Source of the DNA: Gammaproteobacteria bacterium 45_16_T64
GTDB taxonomy: Bacteria > Pseudomonadota > Gammaproteobacteria > Pseudomonadales > Ketobacteraceae
DNA length: 43,489 bases
Direction of reading: 5' to 3'
NCBI GenBank assembly: GCA_002162955.1
Contig: MABD01000003.1
Span: 1-43,489, forward strand
The notes below the pieces were generated by a model. It saw nothing but the letters and a program-made list of their open reading frames with translations. It ran no database searches and was not told where the DNA came from. Shown piece by piece: positions 1-5,741 of the stretch. Every line of letters begins with the position of its first letter. Position 1 is the first letter of the stretch. A program made the position numbers and the translations under genes.

Positions 1-87
1 AACTGATCCATCACTTTTGATTGTCACTGCCTCAATTGTTGAGTCGTGTAATTCAATATTCTTTATAATTTCTCTGATATTTACCAT
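1..87 (-). CDS. Partial integron cassette ORF, unknown function (N-terminal 29 residues)
   Basis: An open frame runs from an ATG at 87 to the left edge of the window without a stop, giving 29 codons. The visible residues include the segment IELHDSTIEAVTIKSDG. The start lies about 20 bases after the recombination end of the attC site at 106-218, the short spacing usual for a cassette ORF, and it points the same way as the two cassette ORFs to its right. Small cassette and immunity-type proteins often contain a HDS motif near the N-terminus, but the fragment is too short to assign a family. It is the third cassette counted from attI, and its stop and attC lie outside the window. I infer that it is real mainly from its position. 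Confidence 0.55.
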   Translation of the reverse strand, partial: MVNIREIIKNIELHDSTIEAVTIKSDGSV

Positions 88-105
88 ACGAAATTTTCAT
101 AATGC

Positions 106-218
106 CAATAACGCTGCTAATCACTTGAAAATGCGGAGTTGGCCAATTTGTGTTGTAATGTAATGAAAACACAAATTGGCCAACGGAGTATTTTTCAAGT
201 GCATTGCCCTTGTTAAAG
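106..218 (-). other. attC recombination site of the second cassette
   Basis: Read on the minus strand, the site starts with a TTTAAC box (R'' side, near 212-218) and ends with GCGTTA (R' side, near 109-114), the ends expected of an attC. Between them lies a long imperfect palindrome. The inner arms are a perfect 17-bp pair (138-154 with 168-184, core TTGGCCAATTTGTG). The outer arms are a perfect 10-bp pair (122-131 with 192-201, CACTTGAAAA). The arms are interrupted by unequal bases (tgcgga against ggagtat), which gives the extrahelical bases that IntI reads on the folded single strand. The 13-base centre would form the terminal loop. The site follows the stop codon of the ORF at 302-652, as a cassette attC should. 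Confidence 0.82.
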
Positions 219-301
219 GGCAATGGTAGGTTTTAAAGGCGGTACACGCCACTTTTGTTCTATGCCTATAGAAACAAAGATAGACAGAATGAAAATCACA
301 C

Positions 302-652
302 TCAATATTGCTTTGTTACTATTTTATAACTGTCATTGATGGAATGATTAACGAGCTTTTGAATATTCGGGTTTTGCTCCACCCAATGCGCTATCATTTC
401 CTCAAAGTGCTCATTTTTCCAATCATAGGTTGGATTTCTAAGCTGGCTAAGCTTATTGGGTATCCTATGCATTATTTCATTAATCCATTTCATCTGATCT
501 ACTTTTTCTGAATCTGGGATTTTGTCATCAGACCATATATCCCTAACTGCTATGGTTAATTGATGGACCAACCTTTCATAGAACGACAATTGCTCATCAA
601 GAGTCAGTTTGGATACCGGAATTCCAAATTTTGATATTTTTACCATATTCAT
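302..652 (-). CDS. Integron gene cassette ORF, hypothetical protein (116 aa)
   Basis: This cassette ORF encodes a 116-residue, mostly helical, charged protein that I do not recognise. The start is the ATG at 652; a second ATG two codons in is also possible. It begins about 12 bases after the attC end at 664, so it has almost no leader of its own, and its translation signal is probably partly supplied by the junction. There is no signal peptide or membrane segment. Notable stretches are LTLDEQLSFYERLVHQL and WINEIMHRIPNKLSQLR. With its attC (106-218) it forms a cassette of about 555 bp. Expression presumably depends on a promoter in attI or intI, or on read-through. The function is unknown; toxin-antitoxin, immunity and defence roles are all common for such cassettes, but nothing here proves one. 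Confidence 0.65.
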   Translation of the reverse strand: MNMVKISKFGIPVSKLTLDEQLSFYERLVHQLTIAVRDIWSDDKIPDSEKVDQMKWINEIMHRIPNKLSQLRNPTYDWKNEHFEEMIAHWVEQNPNIQKLVNHSINDSYKIVTKQY

Positions 653-660
653 ATTGATAC

Positions 661-772
661 TTTTAACGCCTACATAAGGCGAAGGTAGTACTGGGGGTAT
701 TTTTTGCTATAGTGAAACGAAAGCGAAAAATGGCACCAGTACTACCTTTCGCGCTTGATGTTCTCGTTAAAG
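661..772 (-). other. attC recombination site of the first cassette
   Basis: On the minus strand the site opens with CTTTAAC (766-772) and closes with GGCGTTAAAA (661-670), the R'' and R' boxes. The paired arms are GGTAGTACTGG (682-692 in + coordinates) and its complement (737-747), extended by a GCG-rich outer segment. In the extension, CGAAAGG faces CCTTCG, leaving one unpaired A, as expected of an extrahelical base. The centre is an AT-rich loop of about 45 bases. It lies between the stop of the 843-1187 ORF and the start of the 302-652 ORF. Its sequence is unlike the other attC except at the ends, so the two cassettes have different origins. Confidence 0.82.
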
Positions 773-842
773 ACGAGAACATCCTCACTTTTTCATAGTG
801 CACATCAAAATCATAATTTGGAAAGATAACCAAACAGTATGA

Positions 843-1187
843 TCAGCAGAACATTATCTGCAATTCCTCCTCGCTAAATATGGAATCATCAACATTAACT
901 ACCTTGTCATTGGATATCTTAAGCACTCTAAATTTATCATAATCGTCAGCATCAGAGTCATTGATATATACAATACCAAAAAAACCAAATTCACCACTCA
1001 GAAAGTAATCAAGGATATCATTTAATTCACCTCGATCTCTATTCGGGTTACCGCTAAAACTTACATGAATAGTGCCATTAACATACCCAACAAATATCGG
1101 ATCGTAGTCGTCGCCTGGAGTATTATCTCTAAGCTCACCAATAGGTTCTTCAGAATTTGATCTTAGCCAACCATGAAACTCATACAT
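843..1187 (-). CDS. First integron cassette ORF, possible Imm7-like immunity protein (114 aa)
   Basis: This is the attI-proximal cassette ORF, starting at the ATG at 1187 about 20 bases after the attI junction (GTTAAAA at 1202-1208). The acidic 114-residue protein begins MYEFHGWLRSNSEE, has a central FVGYVNGTIHVSFSGN strand pair and a GFFGIVYINDSDADDYDKF segment, and ends in a single Cys. The N-terminal F/Y-HGW pattern and the alternating strands resemble the Imm7 family of immunity proteins that protect against polymorphic toxins, which are found in integron cassettes. I judge this by eye only. There is no signal peptide and no adjacent toxin gene. The position next to attI implies that it is the most recently captured and best expressed cassette. 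With its attC (661-772) the cassette is about 540 bp. Confidence 0.6.
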   Translation of the reverse strand: MYEFHGWLRSNSEEPIGELRDNTPGDDYDPIFVGYVNGTIHVSFSGNPNRDRGELNDILDYFLSGEFGFFGIVYINDSDADDYDKFRVLKISNDKVVNVDDSIFSEEELQIMFC

Positions 1188-1518
1188 TCTTCAGAAATCC
1201 ATTTTAACAGCTGATTCAGTAGTCGCGACTATATATAACCAAACGGTATATTACCACTTAGAATAATCTCCCATTTTCCAAACCCCCAATACAATCAATA
1301 AGTTAGCACTAACCACATAAAATGCAAACCACACACTTTGTGTACGCGACGATATATAACGCAAATGCCCCCCCTAATATCAATCAATTATTTTCAATAA
1401 AATCAATAAGTTAAGATTACCGGGCTACATAGCCCGTATTTATATTACCTGCTTACACAAAAGTACGTGCAATTAATAACCAAAATTTCACCCATGCAAT
1501 CCTATCCCGATAAAAGCA
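1188..1518. other. attI-like zone between first cassette and integrase gene
   Basis: This 331-bp gap holds no gene. On the minus strand GCTGTTAAAATGG (1200-1212) shares GTTAAAA with the attC end at 661-667 and is the probable recombination point. Further in are imperfect direct repeats. CGCGAC followed by ATATATAAC occurs at 1224-1239 and 1345-1360 with one mismatch. AATCAATAAGTTA occurs at 1293-1305 and again exactly at 1401-1413. A small palindrome GTTAG-CA-CTAAC lies at 1302-1313. Such repeats fit integrase-binding sites in an attI that may have been partly duplicated. A hairpin with 7-bp arms (CGGGCTA, 1421-1436) is followed by an AT-rich run and could be a weak terminator. A cassette promoter is expected here, but none is convincing on the minus strand. 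Confidence 0.55.
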
Positions 1519-1547
1519 TTGATTTCTCTAGTTCATTTACCTATGAT
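1519..1547 (+). promoter_or_regulatory. Sigma-70 promoter of intI
   Basis: TTGATT (1519-1524) and TATGAT (1542-1547) are separated by exactly 17 bp. Transcription should start near 1553-1555. That lies downstream of the first possible in-frame ATG at 1519, so it supports the ATG at 1579 as the real integrase start. The LexA box begins right after the predicted start point. Confidence 0.65.
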
Positions 1548-1555
1548 CTCAACAA

Positions 1556-1571
1556 CTGTATTTATAAACAG
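1556..1571 (+). promoter_or_regulatory. LexA (SOS) box controlling intI
   Basis: CTGTATTTATAAACAG fits the enterobacterial/gammaproteobacterial consensus CTGT-N8-ACAG perfectly, with an all A/T centre. It lies between the predicted transcription start and the integrase start codon and touches the ribosome-binding AGGTG (1570-1574). Bound LexA would block transcription, so the integrase should be made only on DNA damage or single-stranded DNA stress, as shown for intI1 and the Vibrio cholerae integrase. Confidence 0.85.
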
Positions 1572-1578
1572 GTGTATC

Positions 1579-2559
1579 ATGGAAGATATAAAAATAGCGT
1601 TACCCAAAAAACCAGTAAAACTATTGGATCAGCTGAGGGAATTAATTCGGCGTGAAGGCAAGAGCTATTCAACAGAAATTACCTACGTCTATTGGGTAAA
1701 AAACTACATTATCTATCACAATAAAACTCACCCATCCAAACTCGGTACGGCGGACGTAAGTCAATATTTAACATACCTTGCCGTTCAATGTGATGTAGCA
1801 GGGGGAACACAACGTACAGCACTTAATGCCATTGTCTATCTCTATAATCGCTTATTAGAACAACCATTGGGTGACCTTAAATTTAAGTTTTCAAAAAAGC
1901 CTAAACGTATTCCCGTTGTATTCGCACATACAGAAGCCATGGATGTCATTAACCAACTGTCTAATGAATATGCATTGATGGCTAAACTAATGTATGGGAG
2001 TGGGTTGAGAATAGGGGAGACGGTACGCCTGCGAGTTAAAGATATTGATTTTGGCATGGGGTATATCGTTGTTAACGATGCTAAAGGAAATAAGAGCCGC
2101 ACAACATTGCTGCCAAAATCGTTGTTAGAATCGCTAAAGAAGCAGATAACTATTGTCGATAAGAAATTAGCAGTAGATAGAGAAATGAATATCGGTCCCG
2201 TGTATATGCCCAACCGATTAAACAAAAAATATCCAAAATCAGGCTATCAACTTAAATGGCAGTATTTATTTCCCTCGTATAAAACGAGTATTGATCCTAG
2301 GTGTGATATTGAAAGACGTCATCATATATTTCGAGCAAGCCTTCAAAAACAAGTAAAGGTGGCAATTATTGCTGCTGGAATAAATAAACACGCCAGCAGT
2401 CATACCTTTCGTCATAGTTTTGCAACACGATTGTTACAAAGTAAATATGATCTTCGCCAAATTCAAACGTTAATGGGACATTCTGACATTCGAACTACCG
2501 AAATTTATCTTCATGTTTTAGAGGATTTAGGTGATCACGTTATTAGTCCCATTGACTAA
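1579..2559 (+). CDS. intI: Integron integrase IntI (tyrosine recombinase, 326 aa)
   Basis: IntI is the site-specific tyrosine recombinase that inserts cassettes at attI and excises them by recombining folded single-stranded attC sites. The catalytic residues are all present and sit two positions earlier than in class 1 IntI1: Arg144 (GSGLRIGE), Lys169, His275 and Arg278 (HTFRH), His301 (MGHSDI) and nucleophile Tyr310 (TTEIYLHVL). The segment around residues 208-255 (YMPNRLNKKYPKSG to DIERRHH) is the extra IntI-specific domain, which XerC/D and phage integrases lack. The C-terminus ends in the usual ISPID motif. The start at 1579 was chosen for its AGGTG ribosome site, the LexA box just upstream, and the 326-residue length. 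The gene faces away from the cassettes, the standard integron arrangement. No frameshift or key-residue loss is visible, so it should be active. Confidence 0.96.
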   Translation: MEDIKIALPKKPVKLLDQLRELIRREGKSYSTEITYVYWVKNYIIYHNKTHPSKLGTADVSQYLTYLAVQCDVAGGTQRTALNAIVYLYNRLLEQPLGDLKFKFSKKPKRIPVVFAHTEAMDVINQLSNEYALMAKLMYGSGLRIGETVRLRVKDIDFGMGYIVVNDAKGNKSRTTLLPKSLLESLKKQITIVDKKLAVDREMNIGPVYMPNRLNKKYPKSGYQLKWQYLFPSYKTSIDPRCDIERRHHIFRASLQKQVKVAIIAAGINKHASSHTFRHSFATRLLQSKYDLRQIQTLMGHSDIRTTEIYLHVLEDLGDHVISPID

Positions 2560-2561
2560 CC

Positions 2562-2580
2562 TGTGGATAGCTGTGGATAA
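2562..2580 (+). promoter_or_regulatory. Two tandem DnaA-box-like sequences between convergent genes
   Basis: The 24-bp gap between the intI stop and the permease stop holds TGTGGATAG (2562-2570, one mismatch) and TGTGGATAA (2572-2580, perfect reverse DnaA box) in tandem, one base apart. Whether DnaA binds here is unknown. Confidence 0.5.
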
Positions 2581-2583
2581 CAT

Positions 2584-3351
2584 TTAACTTGTAACAATAG
2601 TCACACCACAAACGACAATTATTACCACTAAAACAAATCGTTTTAACGTTTCTTGCTTTGCCTGTAGTGCAAAACGTAAAGATAACAATACACCCACAAT
2701 AGTCGCTAAGGATAATATTAACCCTGGAACCCACATCACTTGCCCTCGAATAATGAAGACAACTAACGATAAAGATCCAAAGCCTAGAATACACAGCATT
2801 TTCCATGCATTGGTTTGTAGTAATCCATAACGTAGCATACCGGAAAAAAACATGATCAGTACAAACCCAACGCCACCTTGAATTGCGCCACCATAGAATC
2901 CACACAAAAATATACCTAGGGTTCCCCAACGTAGTTCAGACAATTTTTTCGGTTTTTCATCATCACTTGGGAAAATACCCGCTGACTTTATAATCATGAC
3001 AACAGACATCACCATCATGGTAATCAGTAAGACCGGTTTTAGGATATCCGGCGGCATATAAGACACAATGACCGATCCAATAAGCGCACCGACTAGCATC
3101 GGTTTCATAATCGGCATTACATCGCTAGTGTCTAAATAACCGTTTTTATTAAATCCATGAGCGCCAGTTAACGCTTGAATAAATACCGCCAGTCGATTGG
3201 TTCCATTGGCAATATCAGCAGGCATGCCCATTAACATCAACACAGGTAGTGTTAGCATACTGCCTCCGCCAGCAAGGGTATTGATAAAACCCGCGGCTAT
3301 TCCCGCAACAACCATAAGACTGACAGTGGTTATCGTTAATTCATATTCCAT
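2584..3351 (-). CDS. TauE/SafE family membrane permease
   Basis: This is a 255-residue polytopic inner-membrane protein of the TauE/SafE (formerly DUF81) family, whose members export sulfite, sulfoacetate or other small organic anions. The diagnostic N-terminal segment GIAAGFINTLAGGGSMLTLP (residues 17-36) is followed by PADIANGTNRLAVFIQ. A second half-repeat carries FLCGFYGGAIQGGVGF near residues 150-165. About eight hydrophobic segments are visible, and the length is normal. It is the last gene of a three-gene minus-strand operon after a GntR regulator and a hydroxyacid dehydrogenase, with a 13-bp gap. The context suggests movement of the organic acid that the dehydrogenase makes or uses, but the substrate cannot be read from sequence. 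Its stop faces that of intI only 24 bp away. Confidence 0.88.
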   Translation of the reverse strand: MEYELTITTVSLMVVAGIAAGFINTLAGGGSMLTLPVLMLMGMPADIANGTNRLAVFIQALTGAHGFNKNGYLDTSDVMPIMKPMLVGALIGSVIVSYMPPDILKPVLLITMMVMSVVMIIKSAGIFPSDDEKPKKLSELRWGTLGIFLCGFYGGAIQGGVGFVLIMFFSGMLRYGLLQTNAWKMLCILGFGSLSLVVFIIRGQVMWVPGLILSLATIVGVLLSLRFALQAKQETLKRFVLVVIIVVCGVTIVTS

Positions 3352-3364
3352 ACAGCATCATCCT

Positions 3365-4330
3365 CTAAATGATTGGATAGATAAGCACATCACCGTCACG
3401 ATGTTTTTGACTATTTTCCATCGCTATCGCAATACTACGTTGCCAGGTCTCTTGAGTAAGCCAAGCAACGTGGGGTGAGACAATAACGTTTTCCAATGCC
3501 AACAAAGGGTTGCTGGCAAGTGCGGGTTCTTCCACAAAGACATCTAAACCAGCAGCCGCTAATGTACCTTCTGTCAACGCGTGATGCAGTGCCTTTTCAT
3601 TCACCAATCCTCCCCGTGAGGTATTAATAAATACTGCACCCGGCTTCATACTGGCGAATGCCTTATCATTCATGATGGACGCAGTGCTTTCAGTGAAACC
3701 TGCATGTAACGTTAATACATCGGATACTTGAAGCAGTTCTGAAAACTCAACAAAGCGGTGCCCAACGTCATCTTTTGGTTGTGTCGCTGTGTAGATTATT
3801 TTGGCCCCCATTGCTTCTAAAATCGGAGCAATTAGCCGAGGAATAGATCCAAAACCAAAAAAGCCCACAGTTTTGCCACGAAGCTCCGATAAGCTCTCTT
3901 GTTGCTCGGTCGTCAAACGCCATTGACCACTACGGGTAATGCGATCCATTTTAGTTAATTGTTTCAAAGTTGCGAGAATCAACATAACGGTAACTTCTGC
4001 GACAGCGTTACTGTTGGACCCAGGCATATTGCATACTCGAATCCCCCGTGCCTTAGCTTCTTCTAAATCAATGGTATTAACACCAACGCCCACTTTTTGT
4101 ATCAATTTCAAGTTTGGCGCACGATCCAGCACGGCTTTCGTCACAGGTGCCAGTACGTGCCATAGCACATCAGCATCTTCTAACGCTGAGGCTAAGTGTT
4201 TATCATTTGCCTCACCAGCATTCTCACTACAATAGGTAATCTTAAAGCCTTCATGGTTATGTTCTTCTACCAAGGTCTTAATTTGTTTGCCGGCGTCAAA
4301 CTGAAATACGATATTCATATTGTTATCCAT
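3365..4330 (-). CDS. D-2-hydroxyacid dehydrogenase (NAD-dependent)
   Basis: This 321-residue cytosolic oxidoreductase belongs to the D-isomer-specific 2-hydroxyacid dehydrogenase family (phosphoglycerate, glyoxylate, hydroxypyruvate and D-lactate dehydrogenases), which interconverts 2-keto acids and D-2-hydroxyacids. It has a Rossmann glycine motif (GFFGFGSIPR, near residue 160) and the catalytic triad: Arg in INTSRGGLVNE, Glu in DVFVEEPA and His in VSPHVAWLT. It lacks the C-terminal ACT domain of long SerA enzymes, so it is unlikely to be the biosynthetic phosphoglycerate dehydrogenase. The ATG at 4330 has GGAG ten bases upstream; an ATG four codons further in is possible. It lies 17 bp after the GntR gene and 13 bp before the permease gene, which suggests an inducible catabolic operon. 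The substrate is unknown. Confidence 0.9.
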   Translation of the reverse strand: MDNNMNIVFQFDAGKQIKTLVEEHNHEGFKITYCSENAGEANDKHLASALEDADVLWHVLAPVTKAVLDRAPNLKLIQKVGVGVNTIDLEEAKARGIRVCNMPGSNSNAVAEVTVMLILATLKQLTKMDRITRSGQWRLTTEQQESLSELRGKTVGFFGFGSIPRLIAPILEAMGAKIIYTATQPKDDVGHRFVEFSELLQVSDVLTLHAGFTESTASIMNDKAFASMKPGAVFINTSRGGLVNEKALHHALTEGTLAAAGLDVFVEEPALASNPLLALENVIVSPHVAWLTQETWQRSIAIAMENSQKHRDGDVLIYPII

Positions 4331-4347
4331 AAAAATGTTACTCCTTT

Positions 4348-5040
4348 TTAGAGAATGCTGTTGGTTGTAAAGCGCTGCACGTAATCCATGTGTTGCTGGG
4401 TCGCTGCTAACACCGAATCCCGATCTTTGTTAGCAATAGCATTGGCGATATTCACATGTAGGGCCGCAACATCTTTTAATTCCTGCTCGCTGTTTGCCGC
4501 CAATAGGGGAGAGTGCCGTCGTTGGTACATCCAAAATCGACGGGACAAACCATGCAACTGCACCAGCATCGTGGTTAGAAATTCGTTGTCGGCTATCGTT
4601 AATAACAGTTGGTTAAAGTAGGTATCCAGTTGGCTAAAGCCATCCACATCATGGTTAGCGGCACACTGCTGCATGTCTTGTGCGAGCTGGATTAGCGAAT
4701 GCTGTTGATCAGTGTTCACCCGTGCCACAGCCAGTATCACTAGCTGTGCTTCCAGCGGCCGACGTACCTCCAGTAAACGCATTTGCTGCTGAATATTAAT
4801 TTCCGATACCCGCATCCCTTTACGAGGTAGTATCTCCACCAACTTATCCACTGCTAATCGTTGCAGAGCTTCCCGTATGGGCGTTCTCCCAACGCTAAGC
4901 TCATCGATTAAGGCTTTTTCTGAAATCCACTGACCCGGGGCGAGCCCCAAGGTAACGATTTTATCTTCTAACAATCGGTAAGCTTCGTCGGCTTTTGAAG
5001 GTGGTGTCTGTATTAACATATCGGCATCATTAGAGGGCAA
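4348..5040 (-). CDS. GntR family regulator, FadR/FCD subfamily
   Basis: This is a 230-residue DNA-binding regulator. The N-terminal winged helix-turn-helix is clear: ADEAYRLLEDKIVTLGLAPG, then a recognition region SVGRTPIREALQRLAVDKLV (residues 50-69) and a wing LPRKGMRVSEI. The C-terminal all-helical FCD domain binds an organic-acid effector, usually with a metal; candidate ligands are in FSQLDTYFNQLL and VAALHVNIANAI. The frame begins at a TTG (5040) with no clear ribosome site. An ATG at 5019 (MLIQTPPSKADEA) is an equally good start, giving 223 residues. It is the first gene of an operon with a dehydrogenase and an anion permease, so it probably controls that operon and itself. A 12-bp palindrome 36 bp upstream is a candidate operator. 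Confidence 0.9.
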   Translation of the reverse strand: MPSNDADMLIQTPPSKADEAYRLLEDKIVTLGLAPGQWISEKALIDELSVGRTPIREALQRLAVDKLVEILPRKGMRVSEINIQQQMRLLEVRRPLEAQLVILAVARVNTDQQHSLIQLAQDMQQCAANHDVDGFSQLDTYFNQLLLTIADNEFLTTMLVQLHGLSRRFWMYQRRHSPLLAANSEQELKDVAALHVNIANAIANKDRDSVLAATQQHMDYVQRFTTNSIL

Positions 5041-5075
5041 AGAGTGATAGGCGGGTTATTTTTATTAATATATCA

Positions 5076-5087
5076 CTGATATATCAG
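5076..5087. promoter_or_regulatory. Candidate GntR operator (palindrome upstream of the regulator)
   Basis: CTGATATATCAG is a perfect 12-bp palindrome 36 bp upstream of the GntR regulator frame. Its AT-rich centre is compatible with a FadR-type operator, although it is not the classic TGGT-N-ACCA form. The rest of the 221-bp gap to the next gene (5041-5261) is AT-rich with no other clear structure. Confidence 0.4.
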
Positions 5088-5261
5088 ATTAACAGCGTTA
5101 ATGCATAATCCAACCGTGGTTGACGTAAATTGCGCTAAAAACGACCTTTTTTACGCCAAATCAGCCTAAAAACAAGCCAATTGGCGCTAACGCTTTGACG
5201 CTTTTTGCCGTAGCATTAGGGGTAATATCAGTCAATCTGGGTTTTCCCTGGAGATTTTACG

Positions 5262-5666
5262 ATGATTGCGATCCCCCCCAATCCACCAGCGTTTGTTTCG
5301 CAGAGTAACCAACCCGCGTCAGCTGACCTAGGTGCAGTGGAAGATCAGGAAGTGCCCCTAAGCAATACACAGACGGCGGTTACCGCCACTCAAGAGCCTG
5401 ACGCAGGGGGTAATGAAGATCCCTCGCAGCAGAGCCCGGGCACACAAACAGAGGCGATATTGCAACGGGCTGCGGTAGAAGGTTCGGCGACCAATACATC
5501 GGCTAATGCTCCTCAGAATCCACAACCCTCTACGTCGGCAGCAGCACTATCGGCCTATCAGCAGGTAGAAGATCTCAGTACCGATGACGGTGAGGGTACA
5601 ACCACCACAGAACAACAGGTATTTGGTGGTGCAATTGATGAGGCACGGCCACAACAGGCGGGATAG
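5262..5666 (+). CDS. Hypothetical disordered protein (134 aa)
   Basis: I do not recognise this protein. It is 134 residues long and almost free of hydrophobic runs. It is rich in Ala, Gln, Thr, Ser, Glu, Pro and Gly, lacks Cys and Trp, and has a proline-rich N-terminus (MIAIPPNPPAF) and acidic patches (QVEDLSTDDGEG). It is therefore probably intrinsically disordered. There is no signal peptide. Translation is well supported by GGAG eight bases before the ATG, and the frame ends just before a very strong bidirectional terminator, so it looks like a real single-gene unit. It runs divergently from the GntR operon. Short proline/alanine-rich proteins of this kind resemble N-terminal parts of some secreted or flagella-related proteins, but no function can be assigned. 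Confidence 0.6.
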   Translation: MIAIPPNPPAFVSQSNQPASADLGAVEDQEVPLSNTQTAVTATQEPDAGGNEDPSQQSPGTQTEAILQRAAVEGSATNTSANAPQNPQPSTSAAALSAYQQVEDLSTDDGEGTTTTEQQVFGGAIDEARPQQAG

Positions 5667-5676
5667 TCTTATTACT

Positions 5677-5736
5677 TTATCCACAGTCACAAAAAAGGCG
5701 ATGCATTTGCATCGCCTTTTTTGTGACTGTGGATAA
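5677..5736. terminator. Bidirectional terminator with DnaA boxes at both ends of the stem
   Basis: This is a perfect inverted repeat with 29-bp arms (5677-5705 and 5708-5736) and a 2-base loop. The inner part (AAAAAAGGCGATGCA with its complement) is a textbook rho-independent terminator working in both directions, between a + strand gene and a - strand gene. The outer 9 bp of each arm are perfect DnaA boxes: TTATCCACA at 5677-5685 and TGTGGATAA at 5728-5736. Confidence 0.88.
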
Positions 5737-5741
5737 CAAGA

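Noticed and set aside
1519-1578. N-terminal extension of the integrase frame by 20 residues
   Set aside because: It lies upstream of the predicted transcription start and across the LexA box; the ATG at 1579 has a ribosome site and gives the normal IntI length.
1579-2559. Phage or XerC/D-type recombinase instead of an integron integrase
   Set aside because: The IntI-specific extra domain, the exact catalytic spacing, the LexA box and adjacent attC sites together fit only IntI.
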